The position numbers and the translations under genes are program-made. The notes under the pieces are model-generated. The model was not told the origin of the DNA. It was given only the letters and a program-made list of their open reading frames with translations, and made no database searches. From JACKLD01 sp049297695 (GTDB taxonomy: Bacteria; Pseudomonadota; Alphaproteobacteria; UBA2136; UBA6156), in assembly GCA_049297695.1 (NCBI GenBank), contig JBAQUT010000044.1, positions 1 to 37,663 on the forward strand: a stretch of 37,663 nt of DNA, written 5' to 3'. Positions within the stretch are counted from its first letter, which is position 1; every line of letters begins with the position of its first letter. This document shows, piece by piece, positions 7,932-15,655 of this stretch.

Positions 7932-8659
7932 CCACTACTCGCCCCGATGGCCGCGCTCATAATGCTCTGCGCGAGGTACACGTTGTAACGGGGGTTAACC
8001 CCCACGCCGAGGGAAGTTGCCAGATTAGCTTTGGGCAAACGAAAGTTTTATGCACCGCAAGCTTGGTTCCCGGTGTACCAAGATGGTTGAAAGGTCAAGG
8101 AAAAGGCTGGATGACAGCTGAGTATGGCATGCTGCCCCGCGCAACCCATACCCGCAAAGATCGTGAAGCTGTACGCGGCAAACAAGAAGGTAGAACTGTT
8201 GAGATTCAACGCCTTATTGGCCGTAGCCTAAGGGCTGTGTGCGACCTAACCAAGCTAGATGGATTTACCTTAGCCTTGGATTGTGATGTTTTGGTGGCGG
8301 ATGGCGGCACCCGCACTGCCAGCATTACAGGGGCTTATTTGTCGGCTGCCTTAGCAGTTGGCCAGGCACACAAGCAAGGGACTTTAAAAGGAAACCCGTT
8401 TTCGCAAGCGTTGGCAGCCATTAGCTGTGGAGTAACCCCCGCGGGCGTGGTGTTGGATATGGACTATGCCGAAGATTCATCGACCTTGGCCGATGGGAAC
8501 TTTGTGATGGCGGCAGATGGAGGTTGGATTGAAATTCAGACCACGGCCGAACAGCGTCCTATCACCCAAGCCGAACAATCAACTATGTTAGAGTTGGCTG
8601 AACACGGGATACGAGAGTTGTTGGAACTTCAACGGAACGTGTTGGAACAGGCCTTGTAA
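7928..8659 (+). CDS. rph: ribonuclease PH
   Basis: 243 residues, close to the family's usual 238-245. It starts with RPDGRAHNALREV, and has the phosphate and active-site region WMTAEYGMLPRATHTRKDRE and the CDVLVADGGTRTASITGAY block that holds catalytic Asp residues. RNase PH trims tRNA 3' ends phosphorolytically as a hexameric ring. Its ATG overlaps the bcp stop. rph followed by rdgB and hemW is a standard alphaproteobacterial order; hrcA-grpE, often nearby, are absent from this window. Confidence 0.95.
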   Translation: MTTTRPDGRAHNALREVHVVTGVNPHAEGSCQISFGQTKVLCTASLVPGVPRWLKGQGKGWMTAEYGMLPRATHTRKDREAVRGKQEGRTVEIQRLIGRSLRAVCDLTKLDGFTLALDCDVLVADGGTRTASITGAYLSAALAVGQAHKQGTLKGNPFSQALAAISCGVTPAGVVLDMDYAEDSSTLADGNFVMAADGGWIEIQTTAEQRPITQAEQSTMLELAEHGIRELLELQRNVLEQAL

Positions 8660-8708
8660 GCTGTGTCAAGTTTTTGAGGTTGTTTAACTTTATTATGTTA
8701 TGGGGGTG

Positions 8709-8731
8709 TGGCACACGTGAAACACTTGTGC
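8709..8731. repeat. inverted repeat with parS-like half in the rph-rdgB gap
   Basis: GCACACGTG (8711-8719), AAA, CACTTGTGC (8723-8731) form an imperfect inverted repeat with one mismatch. The stretch 8709-8724 also matches the parS consensus TGTTTCACGTGAAACA at 13 of 16 positions, with the last 11 bases identical. No T-run follows, so it is unlikely to be a terminator. Confidence 0.4.
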
Positions 8732-8791
8732 TATGGAACATGGTTTATACCACCTAAAATGCTCTTAAAATGATTTAATGTAGGGATTGCT

Positions 8792-9415
8792 ATGGGTTTA
8801 TTAGCTTCAGACAAAAAACCTATTTTAAAAGCCTCTGAGGGCTTCAGTTTGAGTAACCTTATCCTTGCCACGCACAATGTAGGGAAGGTGGTGGAATTTT
8901 CCAATCTTTTACAAAACTGGCACGGGAAGGTAGTGGGGGCAAAGAATGCAGGTCTCGGGGAACCCGTAGAAAATGGAGGCACATTTGAGGCCAATGCAAC
9001 GTTGAAGGCCGAAGCAGCGTGTGCAACCACAGGTTGTTGGTCTTTGGCCGATGATTCGGGGCTATGTGTCAGCGCTCTTGGAGGTACTCCAGGAGTTGAT
9101 ACGGCGTATTATGGGGGATGGGAAAAGTTGCTGCATGCCATGGAGGGGGTGAGTGAGCGTTCGGCCATATTTGTGTGCGTTCTGGCCTTGGCTCGACCGA
9201 ACCTACCGACGCAGCTATTTCAAGGAACCGTACAAGGACATATCGCCTTGGAAGGGCGTGGGGAAGGAGGATTTGGATTTGACCCTGTTTTTTGCCCCGA
9301 GAACTCCACCAAAACCTATGCTGAGCTTGGGTTAGAGGCTAAGGCCGCTACCAGTCATCGGGCGAGGGCTTTTGCACACCTTAATGCTTGGTTAGCTGAA
9401 CATGCTCCCAAATAA
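8792..9415 (+). CDS. rdgB: XTP/dITP pyrophosphatase (RdgB/HAM1 family)
   Basis: 207 residues, about 10 longer than most because of an N-terminal extension. Family motifs: LILATHNVGKVVEF near residue 24 (the SxNxGK signature), LADDSGLCVSALGG with the catalytic Asp, GGFGFDPVF, and AATSHRARAF at the C-terminus. The enzyme hydrolyses non-canonical purine triphosphates (ITP, dITP, XTP) to monophosphates and so cleans the nucleotide pool. TAGGGA 6 bases before the ATG supports the start. The 3' end overlaps hemW by 14 bases. Confidence 0.93.
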   Translation: MGLLASDKKPILKASEGFSLSNLILATHNVGKVVEFSNLLQNWHGKVVGAKNAGLGEPVENGGTFEANATLKAEAACATTGCWSLADDSGLCVSALGGTPGVDTAYYGGWEKLLHAMEGVSERSAIFVCVLALARPNLPTQLFQGTVQGHIALEGRGEGGFGFDPVFCPENSTKTYAELGLEAKAATSHRARAFAHLNAWLAEHAPK

Positions 9416-10565
9416 TTCTAAACCCTTGGAAATTTATGTGCATTGGCCGTGGTGCAAGGCCAAGTGTCCATACTGTGATTTCAATGCTCACGTTGCGGAA
9501 ACCATACCTCACGAGGCGTATTTCAGCCATATACGTGGGGACTTGGAATTTATGCGGCAACGCACGGGTCGGCGAGTGGTGAGGAGCGTGTTTTTTGGAG
9601 GCGGTACACCGAGCTTGATGGGAGCAGCGGGAGTAGCGCGTGTTTTGGCGGATATCCAGGATGTTTATGGATTGCCCGTGGAGACGGAAGTGACCGTGGA
9701 ATGCAACCCCACCAGCAGCAGTGATGCGTTGTTTGCGGGCTTGGCTGACGTGGGGGTGAACCGTGTTTCGGTGGGAATCCAAAGTTTGCAGGACGATTTG
9801 TTAAAATTTTTAGGGCGAGAGCATACGGCAGAGTATGCCTTACATACCTTGAAATCGGCCCAAAACCGCCTTGGAAATGTGAATGCGGATGTGATTTATG
9901 GCCTGCCCAACCAGCAGTTAGAGGGGTGGATGGACGACCTGGAGCGGGTGGCGGACTTGGGGCTAAACCACATCAGTTGTTACCAGTTGACGATTGAGCC
10001 ACAAACGCATTTTTTCAGTGCCGTGAAGCGAGGGTTGTGGGAGCCGCTGGATATGGACCGTCAGGCTGATTTTATGGCCGAAACTGCCCATTTTTTAGGT
10101 ACGCAAGGGTTTATAAACTATGAAATATCTAACTTTTGCAAACCCACCCGCGAATGCCAGCACAATTTGCACGTGTGGCAATACCATGACTACGCCGGTG
10201 TGGGGGCCGGGGCCCATGGGCGGTTGACGTTGACGGATGGAACCCGTGTGGCAACCCAGATGACCAAGCACCCGCGGAACTATCTGAAGCACTCCACCGT
10301 GGACGAGCGCCTACACACCACCGTGGTGACACCACAAGACGCGTGGCGGGAGGCTATTCTATCGGGATTGCGTTTAAAGGAGGGGATTGATGTGCCGACC
10401 CTTGAGATGCGGTTGGGTGGAAAACTGACGGAAAACGTGTCTGGTGAAGCTTTGGCTGTTTTGAGCCGTTTGGGCTTTTTGGAGCACAACTGCAATCGAT
10501 TAAGGCTTACAGAGAGAGGATGGTTGTTGTTGGACAGTGTCGTGGGACAATTGTTAGCTGATTAA
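9402..10565 (+). CDS. hemW: radical SAM haem chaperone HemW
   Basis: 387 residues. IYVHWPWCKAKCPYCDF holds the CX3CX2C iron-sulfur motif in the HemW arrangement, preceded by HW rather than the residues typical of true HemN. Radical SAM elements FFGGGTPSL and VTVECNP follow, then NRVSVGIQS. The C-terminal GLRLKEGID is the HemN_C region. Family members once called oxygen-independent coproporphyrinogen oxidases are mainly haem-binding chaperones. The start overlaps rdgB, so translation is coupled. I see no terminator after the gene. Confidence 0.92.
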   Translation: MLPNNSKPLEIYVHWPWCKAKCPYCDFNAHVAETIPHEAYFSHIRGDLEFMRQRTGRRVVRSVFFGGGTPSLMGAAGVARVLADIQDVYGLPVETEVTVECNPTSSSDALFAGLADVGVNRVSVGIQSLQDDLLKFLGREHTAEYALHTLKSAQNRLGNVNADVIYGLPNQQLEGWMDDLERVADLGLNHISCYQLTIEPQTHFFSAVKRGLWEPLDMDRQADFMAETAHFLGTQGFINYEISNFCKPTRECQHNLHVWQYHDYAGVGAGAHGRLTLTDGTRVATQMTKHPRNYLKHSTVDERLHTTVVTPQDAWREAILSGLRLKEGIDVPTLEMRLGGKLTENVSGEALAVLSRLGFLEHNCNRLRLTERGWLLLDSVVGQLLAD

Positions 10566-10615
10566 GTGGTTTTGTATGCTCAAAAATACATCACATGCAC
10601 TTTGATAAGGTTTCA

Positions 10616-10801
10616 ATGGGTGATTTTGACATTTTTCGGCTTGAAATGATTTCGGATGTGCTGTTTTTACTATCATGTTGCATTGCACTATTGAATAATA
10701 AAATAGTGTTATTAAACAATATATATTATGTAAGTATGGGTTTATTTGTTTTTAAATATATTTATTACATAATGTTACATGCTGTTTTAAATGGCATATG
10801 A
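10616..10801 (+). CDS. possible small membrane protein (doubtful)
   Basis: A 61-codon frame in AT-rich DNA just after hemW, read from ATG 10616 with AAGG 5 bases before it. The product would be almost all hydrophobic (MISDVLFLLSCCIALLN, then MGLFVFKYIYYIML). AT-rich DNA readily gives such frames by chance, and a CACTATT/AATAGTG inverted repeat (10686-10708) falls inside it. I list it as possible only. Confidence 0.25.
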   Translation: MGDFDIFRLEMISDVLFLLSCCIALLNNKIVLLNNIYYVSMGLFVFKYIYYIMLHAVLNGI

Positions 10802-11057
10802 AACACATTTCACGACTATAAGATGCTTTCATCTGTGTTTTTCAGGTTTATAGGCCTTAACGTATCTCTACGTGGTTCCAGATTGACTCCTAAAAAGCTG
10901 GTCGTCAAGGTTACCAGGCATCTCTGATGCTCCCTTCAGCATGTTTGTATGTGAAACCATGGAGCATAGGTCGGACATTCGCAGTGTAACCTTATATTTC
11001 AATATGTTTCCCGTATGTTTCACAGAAACATGGAACTGGGAGTGAGCGTGTTTCACC
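10802..11057. other. intergenic region rich in short inverted repeats
   Basis: No convincing gene. It contains GCATC-TCT-GATGC (10918-10930) and a perfect ATGTTTC-ACA-GAAACAT palindrome (11015-11031) with a further direct copy of ATGTTTC at 11004. Other TGTTTC- or GTGAAAC-type half sites lie around 10805, 10943-10957 and 11050. It may be a structured RNA or a cluster of protein-binding sites. Confidence 0.35.
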
Positions 11058-11088
11058 TTGAAGAAAAAATGTTATATTTTTGTATAAT
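11058..11088 (+). promoter_or_regulatory. probable promoter of the 74-aa gene
   Basis: TTGAAG (11058-11063) and a perfect TATAAT (11083-11088), spacing 19. The spacing is long but the -10 box is consensus. Transcription would start near 11095, leaving a short leader that holds the AAGAAAGGA ribosome-binding site. Confidence 0.5.
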
Positions 11089-11129
11089 AGATGCTATGAT
11101 GAATTCCTTCTCATAAAGAAAGGAATCCT

Positions 11130-11354
11130 ATGGGTGTGCTCGCTAGTACAGGATATATTGTGGAGGGAAAACGTCTTGCAGATGCCATGTACCCACAGCT
11201 GGTAGCTCTTTTTGAGAAGGCTTACGGCCCTAATGGGAAGGAACGCTTAGACATTATGTTAGAAATGTTGGAGAAAAACATTGAAGATTCATCAGATCGA
11301 GTTTCCGAGGCAGTAAAAACACCATTTAAAACAATCTATGAGCAAGAAAGATAG
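11130..11354 (+). CDS. small hypothetical protein
   Basis: 74 residues with no membrane segment, mostly helical and acidic in the middle (RLDIMLEMLEKNIEDSSDRVSEAV). AAGAAAGGA stands 6 bases before the ATG, and a promoter with a consensus -10 box lies upstream, so expression is likely. It converges with the BON lipoprotein gene 6 bases away. Family not recognised. Confidence 0.55.
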   Translation: MGVLASTGYIVEGKRLADAMYPQLVALFEKAYGPNGKERLDIMLEMLEKNIEDSSDRVSEAVKTPFKTIYEQER

Positions 11355-11360
11355 AGTTTT

Positions 11361-12053
11361 TTAAAAACCTTTTAAAGGATCAGGCGCCTTACCTTCCATG
11401 CTAGCTTTGGAGAGCCAGTTGCGGGCGCCGGTGGCCACATTGCCCGTTTGCTCGGGGGAGAGGGCACCAAGGCGAATGTAATCGTGAACCTGCTGCACGC
11501 CGCTGACGGTGCTGAGGATGTGGAGGAGGTGTTTATATTCTTCCGGGCTGCCCGCGCTGCCGATGACATACACGTGGCCGTTGACGACGTTGATGAGGTA
11601 GTTAAGGGGGAAGGTTTCCCGATCTCCCACCAGGCGGGGTTGGATTTGCGTGGCAATCCAAGCGTCTTTGGCTTTTTGGGTGGTGCTGTAGGGGGCGCCC
11701 ACAAACAGCTCGTTGTACACCTTGGCCACGCCTTCGGTGCGGCGGGCGACGTCTAAAATAGCCTCACCGTCTTCTTTGGTGGGGATAATCCCCGTCAGCA
11801 GCACGTCGTTCATGAACACATCCACACCGACATCGGAGAGGTAGTTAAACTTCATGGCGGTGAGTTTATCTTTGATGTTTAGTTTGATTTTGGTGTCTTT
11901 GGCAATTTGCTCGGCGGGGCGGGCTTGAAAGCCCACATAACCCGCGGTGGCGGCAGCACCTAGCGCAAGGGCAGGGGCGGCGCAACTGGCCAGCAACGTG
12001 GCCGTGGAACTGAGTGTAACGGCAAGGGCAAGGGCATAGAGGGGGAGGCGCAT
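11361..12053 (-). CDS. BON-domain lipoprotein
   Basis: 230 residues. A lipoprotein signal has the lipobox LLASC (Cys about 24). Two BON domains follow: the first at about residues 55-120 (VGVDVFMNDVLLTGIIPTKEDG, AKVYNELFVG), the second at about 135-200 (NYLINVVNGHVYVIGSAGS, GVQQVHDYIRLG). BON lipoproteins (OsmY/DolP type) sit in the periplasm or inner face of the outer membrane, bind phospholipid and support envelope integrity. The gene follows yraN by 33 bases on the same strand. Such a gene next to yraN/lppC is usual in Alphaproteobacteria and proteobacteria generally. Confidence 0.88.
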   Translation of the reverse strand: MRLPLYALALAVTLSSTATLLASCAAPALALGAAATAGYVGFQARPAEQIAKDTKIKLNIKDKLTAMKFNYLSDVGVDVFMNDVLLTGIIPTKEDGEAILDVARRTEGVAKVYNELFVGAPYSTTQKAKDAWIATQIQPRLVGDRETFPLNYLINVVNGHVYVIGSAGSPEEYKHLLHILSTVSGVQQVHDYIRLGALSPEQTGNVATGARNWLSKASMEGKAPDPLKGF

Positions 12054-12086
12054 GGGGGCTCTTTCTTTTGGGGTATGCTAAGGGGT

Positions 12087-12476
12087 TTAGGGCGTTCCAT
12101 CAAGCGGAATGAGCACCGGTGTATGGTGGAGGAAAGGCCAGTGGGGGAAGACTTGGATGCCATCCACCCGCAAGGTATGGGTAGGGTAGCGGGCCGAGAT
12201 GCGGCGGGCTTCGGCCCGCAAACGGGCTTTTTGGTTGGGTGTTATGGCTTGGAGGGCATTAAGGTGGATTTGGCGGAATTTAACCTCCACCAGCAGCACC
12301 AGCTTACCGCGGGCTAACAGCAAGTCGGTTTGAACGGGGGCCCGGTGAGGACGGCGGATAGGCGTAAAACCGTAGGCCAGCAGGTAGAGGGCGGCCAGTT
12401 TTTCGGCCAGCCACCCGCGTGTGTGCGGGTGAAGGCGGTTGACAAGGGAGGCTAGGCTTGGGAGGGTAGAAATCAT
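12087..12476 (-). CDS. yraN: YraN family (UPF0102) endonuclease-like protein
   Basis: 129 residues. RGWLAEKLAALYLLAYGFTPIRR is the family's N-terminal helix-strand unit. QTDLLLARGKLVLLVEVKFRQ corresponds to the nuclease-fold core, keeping D, E and K (D-x(n)-EVK) but with QTD instead of the usual GEID. ITPNQKARLRAEARR completes the family pattern. The function is unproven; the fold is that of Holliday-junction resolvase-type nucleases. Its start codon is embedded in the lppC start (CATG at 12474-12477). In most relatives rsmI lies between lppC and yraN; it is absent here. Confidence 0.85.
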   Translation of the reverse strand: MISTLPSLASLVNRLHPHTRGWLAEKLAALYLLAYGFTPIRRPHRAPVQTDLLLARGKLVLLVEVKFRQIHLNALQAITPNQKARLRAEARRISARYPTHTLRVDGIQVFPHWPFLHHTPVLIPLDGTP

Positions 12477-14088
12477 GAAAGATTATGACATGGCGCGCGC
12501 GGTTTGGGGAGTATCTGTGGTGGCTATGGTGGCTTTGGCTTGCACCATGCCGTATGCGCCTGTTATGGCTCAAGAGACTGGTGCCACCACAGCCCTCAGC
12601 ATGCCCATGGTGGATGCCAAGGTAGATGAAGCTGTGGCGCTGGCTCAAACAGGTAACTGGAACGAGGCCTTGACCGCGTACACATTGTTGGTGAATGCCC
12701 CCGATGCCACCCAACGCGGGCAAGTGCGTTATGGGCTGGCCGTGGTATTGAGCCAGTTAGGGCGGGATACTGAGGCTTTAAAGGCCTTGGAGGGCACCAG
12801 CGCGGATGAGACCGAGCTGGGGCAAGCCGTTGGAACTTTACGGGGGCACTTGGTGTTGCAACTGGCTGAAAAAGCTTTGATGGAAACGGGCAGCACTAAG
12901 ACTTATTTGAACGATTACGACCGTTTGTTGCATAAGCCCAACCCCACCCGGGCCCAACGGTTGCGGGCCATGGAAGACACAGGTACAGCACCAGCCCCTG
13001 CCGCGTTGCGTGTGGGCGTGTTGCTGCCTTTAAGTGGGCCCTTGGCGCCTGTGGGGAAAAACGTATTGCGAGGCTTGCAGTTGGCCTTAACTGAGGTGGA
13101 ACCCCTGCGGGGCGCCATGGTGGAGCTAGTACCTGCTGACACCAGCCTTGGGGCAACCCAAGCGTTGGATGCCGCCTTGGCCCAAGGGGCACGGGTGGTG
13201 GTGGGGCCGTTGTTGGGCAAAAACGTGAGCGAAATTGCGGGGCGGGCGCAGGCGGCAAGCACTCCTTTGCTGAGCTTTAGCAACGATGACGACGTGGCCA
13301 GCCGCGACGTGCACATGCTTCCCAGCCTGCCCGCCGACCAAGCCCGCCGTATGGCCCGCTGGGCCGTGGCTAATGGGCACATGCAGGTGGCGGCGTTGGC
13401 ACCTGCCACACCTTATGGCGCGCGCATGGTGGAAGCTTTCAAAACCGAACTGGAGCGGGAAGGGGGCAAACTGGTACAAACGGTAACCTTTAGCCCACAG
13501 GATATGGATTTTTCCGCCAAGGTGAAGGCTTTGGTGGGGGATAAGCCTCTGACGGGGGCGGCGGCGTTCAACGGACTGTTTTTGCCCGTACCTGCAGCAA
13601 CATTGCCCATGATTACCAGCCAGTTGGCCTATTACAATGTGGACAGGGCTGGAGTTCAGCTGATAGGCACAGGTTTGTGGCACGATAACGCCTTGCTGAA
13701 CGCCAGCGCCCGCAGCGTGCGGGGAGGCGTGTTTGCATCCCCCGCCCAACCCCCAGCTTTTGCCCAAGCCTATGCCAGTGCCTACGGTAAACAGCCGGAT
13801 GCCATGGCCCTGCAAGGCTACGATGCCGGACGCCTGATGCTGCAAATAGCTGCCGATAGGGATTGGAGCGGACGGGATGTCATGCAGCTTTTGGGCCGTA
13901 ACGAAGGGTTTTACGGAGTTGGAGGGTATTATACGTTTCAGCCAAATGGGCAAACCGAGCGGGGGTTAGCCTTGGTGCGCGTGGGAGATGGCGCCTTTGA
14001 GGTGTTGCAACCCGCCCTTACCTTGGCGCCTCTGGCTGTGCCCGCCAATCTGCGGCCCAGCGGACTGCGGCGGGGCGGGTGGTGGTAG
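12475..14088 (+). CDS. lppC: LppC/LpoA-type penicillin-binding protein activator lipoprotein
   Basis: 537 residues from ATG 12475, chosen because GGGAGGG lies about 9 bases upstream and the signal peptide starts here. The lipobox-like VALAC (Cys about 23) suggests a lipoprotein. Residues about 55-130 have TPR character (AVALAQTGNWNEALTAY, SQLGRDTEALKAL). From about residue 180 a periplasmic-binding-protein domain begins (LRVGVLLPLSGPLAPVG). LpoA of E. coli has this architecture and activates PBP1A; alphaproteobacterial members are less studied. A TTGACA box at 12439-12444 stands 36 bases before the ATG. Confidence 0.9.
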   Translation: MKDYDMARAVWGVSVVAMVALACTMPYAPVMAQETGATTALSMPMVDAKVDEAVALAQTGNWNEALTAYTLLVNAPDATQRGQVRYGLAVVLSQLGRDTEALKALEGTSADETELGQAVGTLRGHLVLQLAEKALMETGSTKTYLNDYDRLLHKPNPTRAQRLRAMEDTGTAPAPAALRVGVLLPLSGPLAPVGKNVLRGLQLALTEVEPLRGAMVELVPADTSLGATQALDAALAQGARVVVGPLLGKNVSEIAGRAQAASTPLLSFSNDDDVASRDVHMLPSLPADQARRMARWAVANGHMQVAALAPATPYGARMVEAFKTELEREGGKLVQTVTFSPQDMDFSAKVKALVGDKPLTGAAAFNGLFLPVPAATLPMITSQLAYYNVDRAGVQLIGTGLWHDNALLNASARSVRGGVFASPAQPPAFAQAYASAYGKQPDAMALQGYDAGRLMLQIAADRDWSGRDVMQLLGRNEGFYGVGGYYTFQPNGQTERGLALVRVGDGAFEVLQPALTLAPLAVPANLRPSGLRRGGWW

Positions 14089-14120
14089 GGCTGGTTTAAA
14101 CCTATAACGTATACGTAAGC

Positions 14121-14149
14121 TTGACGCAAGGTTGAGAATCGGGTAAATT
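14121..14149 (+). promoter_or_regulatory. promoter of the 120-aa gene, placing the start of RNA near the ATG
   Basis: TTGACG (14121-14126), 17-base spacer, TAAATT (14144-14149). Transcription would begin around 14156, i.e. at ATG 14157. A 10-base palindrome ACGTATACGT (14107-14116) lies just upstream. Confidence 0.55.
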
Positions 14150-14156
14150 AATGTCC

Positions 14157-14519
14157 ATGAAACGTGTGCTGCGCCCACCGCACTCCCTTGCTCACCGCCT
14201 TGCTGCAGGCAGCAGTTGTTTGGTGGTTGTAGGAGGGGTGATGTTTGTAACGTTTGGGGGGCTTGGTTTGGTATCGCCCACCCAAACACCTATCAAAGCC
14301 TCGGCGGCCGAGTGCATTCAATGGAGAGATGATGCTAACAGTTTGTTACGCCCTCATTTGCGCACTGATGAGCTTTACCAGCGGGTTGGGCGTGCTTTGA
14401 ATATATCTAACCCTGATGTAGCCCGAGATATCCGCTTTGGTTATGTTGCCATTGTGAGGGAAGAAACTGTTCAAAAAGCCTCACAATATCTTGCTGTCCA
14501 ACAAAAAGAACGGTGTTAA
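14157..14519 (+). CDS. hypothetical membrane-anchored protein
   Basis: 120 residues from ATG 14157; ATG 14151 is also in frame but probably lies upstream of the RNA start. The N-terminus is basic with one membrane segment (about residues 18-40, SSCLVVVGGVMFVTFGGLGLV). The rest is a small soluble domain (ECIQWRDDANSLL, then DVARDIRFGYVAIVREET). There is no Shine-Dalgarno sequence. It converges with holA, 7 bases away. No family recognised. Confidence 0.55.
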   Translation: MKRVLRPPHSLAHRLAAGSSCLVVVGGVMFVTFGGLGLVSPTQTPIKASAAECIQWRDDANSLLRPHLRTDELYQRVGRALNISNPDVARDIRFGYVAIVREETVQKASQYLAVQQKERC

Positions 14520-14526
14520 GAATATT

Positions 14527-15561
14527 TTAAATTGCCAACGCCAGCAAGGCGCGGGCCAGCACAAGGTTGCCATCCAGCGTGCCACTGCGGGCTTGGGCCA
14601 GAGTTTCCAGCGCGTAGGTGGGCAGGCCTGCCAAGCGGGCCGGCGGGTAGGCCTTGATGGCAGCTAGGTAGGCGGCTTGGGCAGGTTTGGGGGCCTTGAA
14701 CTTGCCGCCCGCTTGCAGCAGGGCGGCATCGTCTTTGCCCTCAGCCTTCAAGCCTTGGGCGGCTTTCAGCTTGTTCAAATCGCCCAATGCAATGCTGAAG
14801 GCGGCGTTTAAATCTTCCCCTTCTTCAAGTAAAACTTGGATTAAACGGTCGGTGTGTTTCACGTTGCGCGTTTGAATAGCTTCCGACAAACGGAACACAT
14901 CGGCAGGAATGGCGCCCGACAAACTGGCCCGTACGTCATCAGCGGTGACAGTTTCGGCTGCACCGACGTACAGCAGCAGTTTTTCCACTTCGCGCTTGGA
15001 TTGCTCTTTGTCCGCCCCCAAGTGGTCGGTCAGGAGCTGCATGGCTTCGGGTTCCACCCGCTTCTGGGCGGTTTTAAATTCGTTTTGGAGCCATTCGCCC
15101 ATATCCCGCGCCGTTGGTATGTAAAAACGTACAGCAAGAGCGTTAGAGGCGGTTTCAAGGGCCTTTACCAAGGCGCTTTTCTTTTCCAAAGCGCGGGGTA
15201 CGGGCAGCACCACCAGAACATCTTGCAGGGGGAAGGAGAGTGTCGTTTCCACGGCCTCGGTGAGGGTTTTCATCACTTCCGCCTTTTCGTCCCCGCTGAT
15301 GCCCGTAAGGTGGATAAGGCGTTTGCCGCCCATCAGCGAGATGGTGGTGGCGCTTTCTGGCAAGTGGTTGGGGTGCTCGTGCAGGGTGGCAATGTCTATT
15401 TTTTCTGCTGCAAAGGGGTCATCGGCGGGCACGCCCCACCAGACCATGGCGGCCTGTGCCGCTTGACGAATGGCGCCGGCATCGTCGCCCCACAGCAGCA
15501 GCACAGCCGGGCTTTGCTGCTTGAGGGTGAAATCCAGTTGGTTGGAATAGCAGGTGGCCAT
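14527..15561 (-). CDS. holA: DNA polymerase III delta subunit
   Basis: 344 residues from ATG 15561. N-terminal domain SNQLDFTLKQQSPAVLLLWGDDAGAIRQAA matches the start of HolA proteins. The collar region includes LLTDHLGADKEQSKREVEKLLLYVG and ADDVRASLSGAIPADVFRLSEAI, the most conserved part of the family. HolA opens the beta sliding clamp within the clamp loader. No Shine-Dalgarno sequence precedes the ATG; instead a TTGCAC lies 35 bases upstream, inside a heptamer repeat. A longer reading from 15618 would translate that repeat and is less likely. In relatives holA is next to lptE and leuS, as here. Confidence 0.88.
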   Translation of the reverse strand: MATCYSNQLDFTLKQQSPAVLLLWGDDAGAIRQAAQAAMVWWGVPADDPFAAEKIDIATLHEHPNHLPESATTISLMGGKRLIHLTGISGDEKAEVMKTLTEAVETTLSFPLQDVLVVLPVPRALEKKSALVKALETASNALAVRFYIPTARDMGEWLQNEFKTAQKRVEPEAMQLLTDHLGADKEQSKREVEKLLLYVGAAETVTADDVRASLSGAIPADVFRLSEAIQTRNVKHTDRLIQVLLEEGEDLNAAFSIALGDLNKLKAAQGLKAEGKDDAALLQAGGKFKAPKPAQAAYLAAIKAYPPARLAGLPTYALETLAQARSGTLDGNLVLARALLALAI

Positions 15562-15568
15562 GCCGCAC

Positions 15569-15596
15569 GGTACATGGTGAATGGTGCACGGTGCAA
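15569..15596. repeat. degenerate heptamer tandem repeat upstream of holA
   Basis: Four in-phase 7-base units on the plus strand: GGTACAT, GGTGAAT, GGTGCAC, GGTGCAA. On the minus strand the distal unit gives TTGCAC exactly 35 bases before the holA ATG. A comparable array precedes lepA. Confidence 0.8.
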
Positions 15597-15620
15597 CAGG
15601 TTTTAAAGTCTTGTGCAATC

Positions 15621-15649
15621 TTGAAGGGGGAGGACTTTTGCACTATAAA
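15621..15649 (+). promoter_or_regulatory. promoter of a putative small RNA
   Basis: TTGAAG (15621-15626), 17-base spacer, TATAAA (15644-15649) on the plus strand, opposite to the flanking holA and lptE genes. The predicted start is near 15656. Confidence 0.6.
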
Positions 15650-15655
15650 ATTTTT

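Noticed and set aside
10868..11056. 62-codon frame on the minus strand in the repeat-rich gap
   Set aside because: It starts with GTG without a proper ribosome-binding site and is made largely of the inverted repeats.
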